Source: Phycisphaerales bacterium (GTDB lineage Bacteria > Planctomycetota > Phycisphaerae > Phycisphaerales > SM1A02). From it: DNA of 64,000 bases. Shown in pieces: positions 7,999 through 17,204 of this stretch. The first letter of the stretch is position 1. Every line of letters starts with the position of its first letter. The translations under genes and the position numbers were made by a program. The stretch is from contig JAJDDB010000016.1 in the NCBI GenBank assembly GCA_029260575.1, forward strand, positions 282,393-346,392, in the 5' to 3' direction. The notes below the pieces were generated by a model that saw only the letters and a list, made by a program, of their open reading frames with translations, was not told where the DNA came from and made no database searches.

Positions 7999-8452
7999 GT
8001 TTCTGTCCTCTTTACATTGGGCGGGTGTGAATTCGTGCAGCGCATCGCCGGCCTCGTTGTAGTGCGTCTCGGTGGGTGCGCCGATGTGATGCGTCCTGCG
8101 GGTTTCGGTGCGGTAGGTCGATGGCGGCATATTGAACGCCGCCTTGAACGCGCGTGAATGATTCGTGGTTTTCATAACCGCAGTCAAACGCAATAGTGGT
8201 GATCGGCTGTGTTGTGTGCTGCAGCCGCAGAGCAGCACGCTCCAGGCGCAGCCGGCGGATGTGCTGCGCGAGTGTCTCGCCCATCATGGCAGTGAAAACG
8301 CGGTGGAAATGGAACGGCGAGAAGTGCGCAACCGCAGCGAGATCTTCGAGCGGAAGATTGGTATCAAGATGCTTTTGAATGTGTACGAGCACGCGCAGCA
8401 GCCGCTGGCGGTAGTCGATCTGAGCGGGGGTTGGTTCGATCTGGTCTGACAT
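7528..8452 (-). pseudogene. AraC-type regulator with GyrI-like effector domain, frameshifted
   Basis: Reading from an ATG at 8452, about 100 residues form a standard AraC/XylS DNA-binding domain: 'LEDLAAVAHFSPFHFHRVF' is the first helix-turn-helix and 'ITTIAFDCGYENHESFTR' opens the second. The frame then fails and ends at 8012. The expected continuation 'SRAFKAAFNMPPSTYRTE' is present in another frame and runs through a linker into a complete GyrI-like domain ending at 7528. The switch lies at a CG run (8149-8154); adding one CG pair restores a single frame. The family is SoxS/Rob-like, with small-molecule sensing by the C-terminal domain. Either the gene is broken or the base call is wrong. 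It is divergent from argS. Confidence 0.8.
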
Positions 8453-8531
8453 CACCAAAGAAGATACGAATCGACCTGCGGGTGTGCTTGACCATTCTTG
8501 CGGAAGTGCTGCGGGGGCTATACTGGCGGCC

Positions 8532-10403
8532 ATGACGACGCCGGCGAACGTGCAAACTGTGGATGTGACCGCGGCAAAGCAGCCCTTGGAGTTGCTGGAA
8601 GCTGCGCTGCGCGATGCATTCGCGCGGGTTACCGGAGTGGCAGACGCCGACCCGATGCTGCGCGCATCGGCCAAGCCGGAGTTCGGCGACTTTCAGGCCA
8701 ACGGTGTGATGGCGCTGGCGAAGAAAGTCGGCCTCAAGCCGCACGACCTGGCGAAGAAGATCGTTGCTGATGCTGATGTCAGCGCGGTAGCGGAGCCGCT
8801 GGAAATCGCAGGCCCGGGCTTTTTGAATATTCGATTGAAAGCCGAAGCGCTGGCTGCGGCAGTGGCCGCAATGGACAACGAATCGCTGGGCGTGCATCCG
8901 GATGCTGATACACATCCGATTGCGATTGACCTGTGTGGTGTGAATGTGTCTAAGCAGATGCACGTTGGTCATCTGCGCAGCACGATCATCGGTGATGCGC
9001 TGGCGCGGGTTCTGGAGCGTCGCGGCCGAACCGTACACCGCGAGAATCATCTGGGTGACTGGGGCCTGCCGATTGCAATGGTGCTGCACACATTGCAGCA
9101 GATGAACTCGGATTGGGACACGCTTACGCTGAGCGATCTTGACGATGCGTACCGCAATGCGCAGCTTGAAGCACGGGCGGATGTGCGCGGCCTTGCTGCT
9201 GCGATTGAATTGCGTGCCGGGCCACATCGCATGATTGAGCTGGAAGAACAAAATGCCGGTGCACACGAAGCCCGCGAAGCTGCGAAGAGCGCGCTGGTGA
9301 AGCTGCAGCAGAACGATGGTGCGATGGTGCGCGACTGGAATCGACTGATCGACATCACCATGGCGGCGGTCTACGAAGCGTGCGACATATTGAATGTGAA
9401 ACTCGGCCCGGCCAACACGCGGGGCGAATCGTTTTATCGTGAACGGCTCGAAGGCGTTGTGGACACGTTTGTCAGCAGGGGTGTTGCCGAAGAAGACGCA
9501 GGCGCAATCGTTGTGCGGTTTGCAAATCGTGATCGGCCGATGCTCATTCGCAAATCCGATGGCGGCTTTCTGTACGCCACGACAGATATGGCTGCGATTC
9601 AATACCGCACACAGGAACTCGGGGCGGATCGGCTGGTGTATGCGGTGGATGCGCGACAGCGCGATCACTTTCGCGATCTGTTTGACGCAGCAGCGCTGGT
9701 CGGCTGGGATACAACGCCGGACGGCGCGCCTGTCGAGTTCACACACATTGCCTTCGGCGCGGTGCTGGGTGAAGACCGCAAGCCGTTGAAAACGCGCAGC
9801 GGCGCGAATGTGACGTTGAAGAGCCTGCTTGATGAAGCATGTGATCGAGGCACGCAGGAAGTCGTCAGCCGGGCTGCGGACCCCAAAGCACCGACACATG
9901 GTTTGAGCGACGATGCACTGGCTGCGATCGGCAGGCAGGTCGGCATCGGCGCGATCAAGTATGCAGATCTGTCCAGCGATCTGGTCAAGGATTACATATT
10001 CAATTTCGACAGGATGCTGAGCTTCGAGGGTAATACCGGGCCGTACCTGCAGTACGCCCATGCCCGGATATGTTCGATCTTTTCGAAGGCGGGAATTGAC
10101 CCGGATGAGTCCATTGCGGCAGAATTGGTGATCAGCGACCCGGCAGAGAAAAAGCTGGCCCTGGCGCTATTGCGATACGGGCCGGTGGTTGCGGATGTAG
10201 CCCGAACACTGGAGCCGCATCGTTTGGCAACCTACCTTTATGATCTGGCGGACGCGTACAGCGGGTTTTATCAGCAGTGCCCGGTCATCCGAGCGGAAGA
10301 TGCTGCCCTGCGAGCCAGCCGGCTGCGGCTGTGCAACCTGGTTCGGCGGGTTCTGGCAGATGGGCTGGATGTATTGGGCATAGATGCCCCACGACAGATG
10401 TAA
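8532..10403 (+). CDS. argS: Arginyl-tRNA synthetase
   Basis: A 623-residue class I aminoacyl-tRNA synthetase that charges tRNA-Arg with arginine. The N-terminal additional domain (1-110) includes 'FGDFQANGVMALAKK'. The HIGH-like motif is HVGH (144-147) within 'NVSKQMHVGHLRST', followed by 'ENHLGDWG'. 'DARQRDHFRDLF' and 'KPLKTRSGANVTL' (KMSKS-equivalent region) are typical of ArgS. The C-terminal DALR anticodon-binding domain includes 'TGPYLQYAHARICSI' and ends 'GLDVLGIDAPRQM'. The length matches bacterial ArgS. The ATG at 8532 is chosen over 8484 because the extra 16 residues are not family-like. It stands alone, divergent from the AraC/GyrI locus and 62 bases before the VKOR fusion. Confidence 0.95.
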   Translation: MTTPANVQTVDVTAAKQPLELLEAALRDAFARVTGVADADPMLRASAKPEFGDFQANGVMALAKKVGLKPHDLAKKIVADADVSAVAEPLEIAGPGFLNIRLKAEALAAAVAAMDNESLGVHPDADTHPIAIDLCGVNVSKQMHVGHLRSTIIGDALARVLERRGRTVHRENHLGDWGLPIAMVLHTLQQMNSDWDTLTLSDLDDAYRNAQLEARADVRGLAAAIELRAGPHRMIELEEQNAGAHEAREAAKSALVKLQQNDGAMVRDWNRLIDITMAAVYEACDILNVKLGPANTRGESFYRERLEGVVDTFVSRGVAEEDAGAIVVRFANRDRPMLIRKSDGGFLYATTDMAAIQYRTQELGADRLVYAVDARQRDHFRDLFDAAALVGWDTTPDGAPVEFTHIAFGAVLGEDRKPLKTRSGANVTLKSLLDEACDRGTQEVVSRAADPKAPTHGLSDDALAAIGRQVGIGAIKYADLSSDLVKDYIFNFDRMLSFEGNTGPYLQYAHARICSIFSKAGIDPDESIAAELVISDPAEKKLALALLRYGPVVADVARTLEPHRLATYLYDLADAYSGFYQQCPVIRAEDAALRASRLRLCNLVRRVLADGLDVLGIDAPRQM

Positions 10404-10465
10404 TCCAGCACGGCTGAAGGCGTTGTATTACACCAAGAAAAGCTTCCCGGAGGAGACCCCGGCAT

Positions 10466-12472
10466 ATGTCACAACCAAACGCTCGCGGAACCAACAAATC
10501 AGGCAGGCAGGCACACAAGGGGCCAACCGTTGCGGCGGTGGAATCGACGCCGATACCTTCGGCATTGATCGCGGGGGGGGCGCTCGGTTTGCTTCTGGCA
10601 CTCATCGGAAGCGGGATGTTGTCGTACGGCCACCTTGCAAATGTCTACCCGCCCGGCTGCGGCGAAGGCAGTGGGTGCGCCGAAGCGACCCGAAGCGCAT
10701 GGGGATCAATCCCCGGCATCGGTTGGCCGACATCGCACATCGGGCTTGCATATTTCCTTGCATTGGCGGTTGCGTGGTTTACGATTGCGCGGCGCGGCAT
10801 CTCCTCAGGCCTGCTGTTCGTGGTGCGACTGGGAGCACTGGCAAGCGTGTTGTTGAGCGTGGTCATGTTCACCAACGGGTACGTGTGCAAGTACTGCCTC
10901 CTGGCGCACGGCGGCAACTTGCTGTTCTGGTTGTGTGTGGAGATGGCGGCGCGCGCAAGTGCGGGACGATCACTGATGCCCGCCAAGGCGGCTCTCGGAG
11001 TATTCGTGTTCGCAACGGTGATTCTGATTCCGATTCAAGTCGTTGCACAGAATCTCGCAGACGAGGTTGTCGAGAAGAACTTCGACGACGACATCAAGGC
11101 AATCGAAGAGACACCCGACGAGCAGCGCGAAGTCTTCACCGGCCGGTATCTCTATGGGCCGGAGAGAGCTGCGATTCGTATTGTCGCGCTGACGGACTAT
11201 CAGTGTCCGGACTGCGGGAAGTTCGAATCGGAACTGCGCAGCATCATGAACAGCCGCGATGACATATCGCTGTCGATCAAGCAGTTCCCGATGAGCGATA
11301 AGTGCAACGACTACATGCAGCAGGACATGCATGCCAATGCGTGTATGGCAGCCCGGGCAGCGGAAACCGCAGGCATAATCGGCGGCCCCGACGCATTTTG
11401 GGACATGCACTTCTGGTTGTTCGACCAGGGGGGTGAATTCACCAACGCCACATTCCGCGGCGATCTGGAAGCAATGGGATATGACTATCAGGAATTCACC
11501 AGCATCATGCTCGGCGATCAACCGATGGAGTTGATCAAGAAAGATATCGAGGAAGGTGTCGATCTCGGTTTGTTCTTCACGCCGATGGTGTTCATCAACG
11601 GCGTTGAACTGCGCAGTCCACATCTCGCAGGAAACATCACCCGCGCGATTGAGCAATTGACGAGGGACAATCCGCAGCCGATGACAATTGCACAGGCCAA
11701 GGACATTCCGCCGACGGCACGCGAGAAATTTGTCAACGATTGGGATACGACACCAGTCCGTACGATGCCGGAAGATACGCATGACTTTCCCACCGGAGAT
11801 GACGACCCGATTCTCGATATCGTGGTGTGGGGTGATTACTCCGAATTCAACACCGTGATGGTTGATGTTGAGATTCGTAAGCGCATGGCTGTGCAGGACG
11901 GCATCCGATATCGATTCCGGCACTTCCCGATGGATCAGTCGTGCAACAATCTTGCCTCGCGAACAATTCACCCCAAGGCATGCCTCGGCGCACAAGCTGT
12001 TGAAGCAGCCGGAATGGTCGGTGGCAATAAAGCCTGGTGGGACATGCATTCCTCAATCATGCTCAACTATCTGACATATGACATCAGGCTTATTGAAGAT
12101 GCTGCGAAACAGCTTGGTTACGATGCCAATCAGGTACTCGCGTATCTGAACACCGAAGATACAAACGAGCGCATCCTGGAAGATGCACAGGCCGGCAAGG
12201 ACATGGGCCTTGACCGAGTACCGTTCATCTTCATCAACGGCAAGCGCCTGTTTCGCATCATGATGAAGAACAAGATCGCACTTGACTACATCTTTGATGC
12301 CAAACTCGGCGCATTGACCGAACAACAGCAGCGGGGCTTGCGCGGTGCTGATCTTGGCGGAATCGGCAAACAGAACGTGCGCTATACCGATCCGAATGCG
12401 ACCAAGACGCCGCCGGCAAACGCGCCCCCGACGAATCTCCAGGGGCCTGCAGGGCCGCCCGGCGAAAACTAA
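10466..12472 (+). CDS. VKOR-DsbA-DsbA fusion, disulfide bond formation protein
   Basis: A 668-residue membrane protein, with ATG at 10466 behind GGAGGAG. Residues 31-195 are a vitamin-K-epoxide-reductase-type quinone reductase with membrane helices, loop cysteines C65 and C71 and active-site 'CKYC' (141-144). Residues 225-400 form a DsbA-like thioredoxin domain with catalytic 'CPDC' (247-250) and cis-Pro loop 'FTPMVFING'. Residues 440-630 repeat the DsbA fold ('HFPMDQSCNN', 'RVPFIFING'), but the aligned active-site positions are EFNT (460-463), so this copy has lost both cysteines. VKOR passes electrons from the thiol oxidase to quinone, making a self-contained oxidative-folding unit of the envelope. 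A proline-rich tail ends the protein. It converges on the sulfotransferase gene with a four-base overlap. Confidence 0.88.
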   Translation: MSQPNARGTNKSGRQAHKGPTVAAVESTPIPSALIAGGALGLLLALIGSGMLSYGHLANVYPPGCGEGSGCAEATRSAWGSIPGIGWPTSHIGLAYFLALAVAWFTIARRGISSGLLFVVRLGALASVLLSVVMFTNGYVCKYCLLAHGGNLLFWLCVEMAARASAGRSLMPAKAALGVFVFATVILIPIQVVAQNLADEVVEKNFDDDIKAIEETPDEQREVFTGRYLYGPERAAIRIVALTDYQCPDCGKFESELRSIMNSRDDISLSIKQFPMSDKCNDYMQQDMHANACMAARAAETAGIIGGPDAFWDMHFWLFDQGGEFTNATFRGDLEAMGYDYQEFTSIMLGDQPMELIKKDIEEGVDLGLFFTPMVFINGVELRSPHLAGNITRAIEQLTRDNPQPMTIAQAKDIPPTAREKFVNDWDTTPVRTMPEDTHDFPTGDDDPILDIVVWGDYSEFNTVMVDVEIRKRMAVQDGIRYRFRHFPMDQSCNNLASRTIHPKACLGAQAVEAAGMVGGNKAWWDMHSSIMLNYLTYDIRLIEDAAKQLGYDANQVLAYLNTEDTNERILEDAQAGKDMGLDRVPFIFINGKRLFRIMMKNKIALDYIFDAKLGALTEQQQRGLRGADLGGIGKQNVRYTDPNATKTPPANAPPTNLQGPAGPPGEN

Positions 12473-13359
12473 CCGGGGTCGATTTCTGCTGCAGCAATTT
12501 CGGGATCGATACTGCCCGCCAGCCAGTGTGAGAGGTCGCGTTCGAGCAGTTGCCCGAGTGCTTCAACATCGTCGTGATAGTACGCCGCCAGGCGCATGCG
12601 CGTCTCCTCCGGGAGTTTGGGAAAGTCATCACCTTTGTTGACTCGGTGAAACGCGTCGACATATCCCTTGCGGCGCATCGCCTCCACGAATTGATCGCCC
12701 AGACGGCTTGATCGACGAATGGACCGCATCAACTTCACGGCGCCGCTGTACAGCCACTGCACCCGTGGGCGATTCTTGGTTGCGTGATAGCGCTGCTCCA
12801 GCACTGCCGGACAAAACTCGGAATCGACATTCAAAAACGAATATATCGAAGCGAGGAATGTCTTCGGATCGGCACGCAAGTCGTCATAAAGCATGATCCT
12901 TATCTGCCTGCGGTCGAAGTGCTGTAGAAACCGCTGCATATGGTCGTGGTATCTGCCTTCGACGACCAGAGGCGATTGTTCATTCAATTCCGAATCAACA
13001 TTGTTCGTTACCAGACCGCCACGCAGCCACATGCAGTAATGCGAATACGCGCGATCAATCGGCTGGCGCAGAACAAAGACCAGTTTCATATCCGGGTTGT
13101 ATGCGGCAATGCGCTGCGGCGCTTCTTCGGAAATAATGTACGAACTCGATTTCTCGCCAACGACGGATGCGTCGCCGCGCTCCTCGAATTGCGCACGATA
13201 CCAATCGGTGCCATTGTCGAATCTGCGGCTGAAAAAATCCAGCGTATGCCCGCCGGAAGGCACATGTATGTCCGGGTGTTCCCGCAGGGCCAACCGGAGC
13301 CATTCGGTGCCCGCTTTCGATGCACCGGCGACGAGGAAATTGGGAATGATCTCAGGCAT
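12469..13359 (-). CDS. Sulfotransferase family protein
   Basis: A 296-residue PAPS-dependent sulfotransferase. The 5'-phosphosulfate loop is 'GASKAGTEWL' (12-21), corresponding to GAPKCGTT in the family, and the 3'-phosphate site is 'RQPIDRAYSHY' near residue 100. 'KSSSYI' matches the conserved block following the acceptor-binding strand. Bacterial members sulfate carbohydrates, lipids or proteins; the acceptor here cannot be read from sequence. No signal peptide is seen, so it is probably cytoplasmic or membrane associated. Its stop codon overlaps that of the VKOR fusion by four bases in the convergent orientation. It is followed 75 bases upstream by comEC on the same strand, with no obvious functional link. 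Confidence 0.85.
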   Translation of the reverse strand: MPEIIPNFLVAGASKAGTEWLRLALREHPDIHVPSGGHTLDFFSRRFDNGTDWYRAQFEERGDASVVGEKSSSYIISEEAPQRIAAYNPDMKLVFVLRQPIDRAYSHYCMWLRGGLVTNNVDSELNEQSPLVVEGRYHDHMQRFLQHFDRRQIRIMLYDDLRADPKTFLASIYSFLNVDSEFCPAVLEQRYHATKNRPRVQWLYSGAVKLMRSIRRSSRLGDQFVEAMRRKGYVDAFHRVNKGDDFPKLPEETRMRLAAYYHDDVEALGQLLERDLSHWLAGSIDPEIAAAEIDPG

Positions 13360-13434
13360 GGTTCAGAACGGCGCTCCCCGTGGAGCGTTGATTGTACGGA
13401 TGAATCTACACTGCGGATCGTCGAGTCTGCATCG

Positions 13435-15969
13435 TCAATTCGGCGGCGCAGCTTCGACAAATCGATCGACCGTGATATTCCCGGTGTCCTCGATAGTGAT
13501 CGTGCACATTCCATCACGGGCGGTAATGAGCCGGTCAATCCCGGCAAGATGCTTTGCCCAGCGGTCTCTGGAGTATCGCGACCAGCCGCAGGACTGGAAA
13601 ACAACCGAAGGATTCAGGTACTCGATGAACGCAATGGCGGACTCATTGTGGCTTCCGTGGTGGGGAATCTCCGCAACATCGACCTGAAGTCGGGGATATT
13701 CGGCCAGAACCTGTTCGATTGCCTGCTGCTGTATATCGCCGGCCAACAGGACAGTTCGATCTGCTGCGTTAATGTTCAGCACCATCGACGTGTCGTTGAC
13801 GCGTTCGTAGATCGCCTCGGCGGGCGGATGCAGCACTGTCATTGACGCGTCGCCAAGTTGGCGCTGGAAGCCGGCCGACACAATGCGCACTGCAACATTG
13901 CGCACGGCGAGCAACTGCAGAAGCGACGCAGCGGTTCCTTCAAAGTCCATTTGAGCTGCACGTTCGAACTGCGGAGATATCAAGACTTCACGGCATTTGA
14001 ACGCATCCACGACTTCAATGACGGCAGCGAAGTGATCAAGGTTTGCATGCGTGATGACAACGGTATCAACATGAAAGACATTCATCCGGCGCAGTGCCGG
14101 GACAATGATGCGCTCGCCGAGGTCGAGGTTCTGCCCGCCCGCATCAACGACAACGGTCTTGCCGCCGCTGCGCAGCACAGCACACGAGCCATCTCCAACG
14201 GCAAGCACATCAACGCGCAATGCCGGGCGGTTGTGAATTGGCAACTGTGGCCAATACAGCCAGACGATAAGCAACATTGCAGCAACCACGAGCGGCCAGC
14301 GTAGTCGCCCCCGGGATCGATCCCACAGGCCGCGATTGATCCACGCAACGCTCCAAAGCAGCGCACCTGCGGCCCACACAGCTGACGGCGGCGGAACCTG
14401 CAATGTCGACCCGGGCGCTTCGTCAATGACAGCGACAACCGCAAGCAGAAACTGCGCCGCAATTGTCAATGGTATCGCTACCAGCAATGCAGCGCTCGGC
14501 AGAATCGCTGCGAGCAACATCTTGGTGTATCCCACAAGCAGCAATACGCCAACCAGCGGAATCGCAACAATGCTCAGCGGCGCCGCAAGCGGACACAGCA
14601 TGCCGAAGTGCCAGGCGACGATCGGCGTGGCGATCAGCCATGCAACAACCGCCGCTGCTGAAGTGGTTTTCAACCATTCAACGAGCATCTGTCCGACACT
14701 GACGGGGTTGTTGTTGCGCAGTCCGAACCATCTGCTGCGCAGGCGCGGCGCGAAGATCATCAGGCCAAGCACAACGCCGAAGCTGAGCTGGAAGCCCGGC
14801 GTGATGAGTTGATCGGGCCGCCAGATCAACAGCGCAATCGCTGCCAGAGAAATCGCGCCGCTGAGGCGCACCTGCCGCGCAAGTGCAAGTGCTGCTCCGA
14901 CCGTAATGAGCATGACGCCGGCGCGCAGCACGGGCAGTCGCACTTCGACGAGAAACAGATACGCAATAGCGACCAGAACAAGCAGCACGCCGCAACCGCG
15001 CTCGGAGACGCCGACCAGGCGGGCACCAAACACAACGCCCGCAGCGACGACAGCAAGATGCATGCCCGAGATTGCAAGCAGGTAGGCCAAGCCGATGCGC
15101 TTGAACGAATCGGAGATTTCATCGAGCTGCGGTTCGCGCCGCCCCAGCAGCAGCGCCACCAGCAGCGCATCCTGCTGCGGGCTGGCTGCGGGAAGATCGC
15201 TCAGGAGCCAGCCGGTGGCCCGCTGGCGGACTGTTTCACGCCATGCAAGAAATGTACTGCCCGGAGAACTCCGATCAGCAGGTTCAATTTCCACAAGCTC
15301 GCGGCGCGGCACGGTAAGCATTCCTGCCTGGCCGAGCGAACGTGCATAGCGTGCGTAGTTAAATTCACCGGGATTGCGTGGTGTTGCCGGTGCGCGCAAT
15401 TTTCCAAAAACAGTTACACGATCACCTGCACGGAACGGCGCGACCGTTTCATCCAGCCGAACATACACAGCGCCGGTCGCGGCGATGGTGTTGCCATCGC
15501 TGTCAAGTACGCTGTCCACCGTCATAGGAAAGTACGTGGCCGGTCTGCGATAGTCGAAACTACTGAGGGAACCGCCGGACTGCTGTCGAAGCTGTGGATC
15601 GCGCGTGGCAATTCCGGTGATGCGCACGAGTTTCGGATGTGTCGTCGCAAACGATGCCAGGTCATTTGCTGCGATGTGGAAGTGGTGGATATTCAGCCAG
15701 GCTGCGCCGATGGCAAATGTCGCAAGTATCAAAGCAGCCAGCGCAACGCGCGGCCGTCGATACATTGCCGCTGCGCCGATCGCTGCTACAACGGCACCAC
15801 AAAGCCACGGCCAGACAAAGGGGGTTTCGAGCTGCCAAGCCAATGCGATGCCCGCAGCAAGGGCCGTGGCAAGAATCGTGAGGCGCCCGGCCGGGGGCCG
15901 GCTGGCGACTGCTTGGTCTTGATCCGGCTGCGCTGTGGCGTTGCGATACCATGGGACGGTCCGGGTCAT
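13435..15969 (-). CDS. comEC: ComEC/Rec2 DNA-uptake channel protein
   Basis: An 844-residue multi-spanning membrane protein. The ATG at 15969 is preferred to 16044 because the longer form would run under the divergent holB start. N-terminal helices precede an external OB-like domain ('GDRVTVFGKLRAPATPRNPGEFNYARY' region), then the Competence helical core ('LAISGMHLAVVAAGVVFG'), then a C-terminal metallo-beta-lactamase domain from about 600 with 'VDVLAVGDGSCAVL' and 'EIPHHGSHN'. In competent bacteria ComEC passes single-stranded DNA across the inner membrane and its hydrolase domain may degrade the other strand. The metal motif reads HANLDH (641-646) instead of the usual HxHxDH, so one histidine is replaced by asparagine. 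No other competence genes are in the window. Confidence 0.9.
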   Translation of the reverse strand: MTRTVPWYRNATAQPDQDQAVASRPPAGRLTILATALAAGIALAWQLETPFVWPWLCGAVVAAIGAAAMYRRPRVALAALILATFAIGAAWLNIHHFHIAANDLASFATTHPKLVRITGIATRDPQLRQQSGGSLSSFDYRRPATYFPMTVDSVLDSDGNTIAATGAVYVRLDETVAPFRAGDRVTVFGKLRAPATPRNPGEFNYARYARSLGQAGMLTVPRRELVEIEPADRSSPGSTFLAWRETVRQRATGWLLSDLPAASPQQDALLVALLLGRREPQLDEISDSFKRIGLAYLLAISGMHLAVVAAGVVFGARLVGVSERGCGVLLVLVAIAYLFLVEVRLPVLRAGVMLITVGAALALARQVRLSGAISLAAIALLIWRPDQLITPGFQLSFGVVLGLMIFAPRLRSRWFGLRNNNPVSVGQMLVEWLKTTSAAAVVAWLIATPIVAWHFGMLCPLAAPLSIVAIPLVGVLLLVGYTKMLLAAILPSAALLVAIPLTIAAQFLLAVVAVIDEAPGSTLQVPPPSAVWAAGALLWSVAWINRGLWDRSRGRLRWPLVVAAMLLIVWLYWPQLPIHNRPALRVDVLAVGDGSCAVLRSGGKTVVVDAGGQNLDLGERIIVPALRRMNVFHVDTVVITHANLDHFAAVIEVVDAFKCREVLISPQFERAAQMDFEGTAASLLQLLAVRNVAVRIVSAGFQRQLGDASMTVLHPPAEAIYERVNDTSMVLNINAADRTVLLAGDIQQQAIEQVLAEYPRLQVDVAEIPHHGSHNESAIAFIEYLNPSVVFQSCGWSRYSRDRWAKHLAGIDRLITARDGMCTITIEDTGNITVDRFVEAAPPN

Positions 15970-16015
15970 GATCCGGCTATGGTCATCTGGGTGTGGGCTT
16001 GTTGCAAGGGGCGAA

Positions 16016-17113
16016 ATGAGCAAACGAATAATCGGACAAGACATCGCCCTTGCGGCGCTACGGTCAGCAATGAGAACCGGGCGGTTTCACCATGCGTGGA
16101 TTCTTGCCGGTCCGCGCGGTGTGGGCAAATGCACCACAGCAGTGGAACTCGCCAAAGTTCTGCTCGATCCTGAGGGTGATCTCGCTGCTTTGGGTTTGGG
16201 AAACGCTGCAAACAATAATGTGCAGCACATGGTTGATGCGGGCATGCATCCGGACCTACATGTCATTCGCAAGGAGCTTGCACTGTATTCTGAATCTGCA
16301 GCCGTTCGAAACCGCAAGCAGATGAATATTCCGATCGACGTATTGCGCGAGCACATGCTCGGCGGAGATGTCGGCAAGAAACATCAGGAAGCAGCTGCAT
16401 ACCGCACATCAGCGCTCGGTCACGGCAAAGTCTTCATCATTGACGAAGCGGAACTGCTCGCTCGTGAAGCACAGAACACGATGCTCAAGACGCTCGAAGA
16501 ACCGCCGGCTCGCACATACATTTTCCTTGTGACCGCACACCCTGAGCGGCTGTACCCGACGATTCTCAGCCGATGCCAACAGGTGCGATTTCATCGGCTG
16601 GATGATGCGGCAATGCAGCAATGGGCTGCTGAAGCGCTTGCGGATATTCCGGCACAGCAGCGCAAGTGGATTTTGCAGTTTGCGCAGGGTTCGCCGGGCA
16701 TGGCGCTGCGGGCTGTGCAGTTCGGGTTTGAGCGGTGGCAACTGCAACTCGAACCGATGCTGGACACGCTCAACAGCGGCGATTTTCCACTTGAAATGGG
16801 CAAACTGCTGGGTGATCTCGTTGAGCAATATGCTGAACAGTGGGTGAAGAACAACACCAACGCAAGCAAGGATGCTGCGAACAAGGACGGGTGCGGTGTG
16901 CTGCTGTCACTGCTTGGTCTGCACGCGCGAACGCAGATGCTGAATGCGGCAACGGCCGACGATGGCGATCTAACAGAGCGATGGACAATTGTGATTGATC
17001 TGCTGCGCGAATCAGAACTGCAAATGCGCTCGAATGTCAATCACAAACTTGCGTTGGAAAATCTCGTCGCACAATGGGCATCAGCGATGCGCGGCGAGAT
17101 CGCAATGGTGTAG
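16016..17113 (+). CDS. holB: DNA polymerase III delta-prime subunit (clamp loader ATPase)
   Basis: A 365-residue AAA+ clamp-loader subunit. The ATG at 16016, with AAGGGG five bases ahead, gives 'MSKRIIGQDIALAAL'; upstream in-frame codons have no ribosome-binding site. Walker A is 'GPRGVGKC' (32-39) with Cys in place of Thr/Ser, consistent with the relaxed ATP site often seen in delta-prime subunits. 'KVFIIDEAELLAREAQNTMLKTLEEPP' spans Walker B and the hallmark LKTLEEPP. Sensor 1 'SRCQQVRF' provides the arginine finger SRC. The zinc-binding cysteine module of E. coli delta-prime is missing. It stabilises and activates the clamp loader that loads the beta clamp. It diverges from comEC across 46 bases. 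Confidence 0.88.
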   Translation: MSKRIIGQDIALAALRSAMRTGRFHHAWILAGPRGVGKCTTAVELAKVLLDPEGDLAALGLGNAANNNVQHMVDAGMHPDLHVIRKELALYSESAAVRNRKQMNIPIDVLREHMLGGDVGKKHQEAAAYRTSALGHGKVFIIDEAELLAREAQNTMLKTLEEPPARTYIFLVTAHPERLYPTILSRCQQVRFHRLDDAAMQQWAAEALADIPAQQRKWILQFAQGSPGMALRAVQFGFERWQLQLEPMLDTLNSGDFPLEMGKLLGDLVEQYAEQWVKNNTNASKDAANKDGCGVLLSLLGLHARTQMLNAATADDGDLTERWTIVIDLLRESELQMRSNVNHKLALENLVAQWASAMRGEIAMV

Positions 17114-17204
17114 TAAAACGCTGAATGCCATGAATCCAGACACGATGCCGCGACTGGTGGTCGCGCCGATCGGCGAATCCCCGGGGCGGTACGGTATCGA
17201 TTTG

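Noticed and set aside
8488..8524. TTGACC and TATACT as an argS promoter
   Set aside because: The spacer is 25 bases, too long for a sigma-70 promoter, and the -10 element is only seven bases from the ATG.
8364..10061. Open frame of 565 codons on the strand opposite argS
   Set aside because: Fully antisense to a clear argS; the Cys/His/Arg-rich, repetitive composition and lack of a known domain indicate a shadow of codon bias.
14809..16173. Open frame of 454 codons opposite comEC
   Set aside because: Antisense to a well-supported membrane protein gene and made of low-quality residues such as CxR/KQ runs; it also overlaps the real holB start.
17149..17165. Hairpin CGCGAC/GTCGCG between holB and the thioredoxin lipoprotein gene
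   Set aside because: No T run on either strand follows; the stem is short, so terminator function is not supported.
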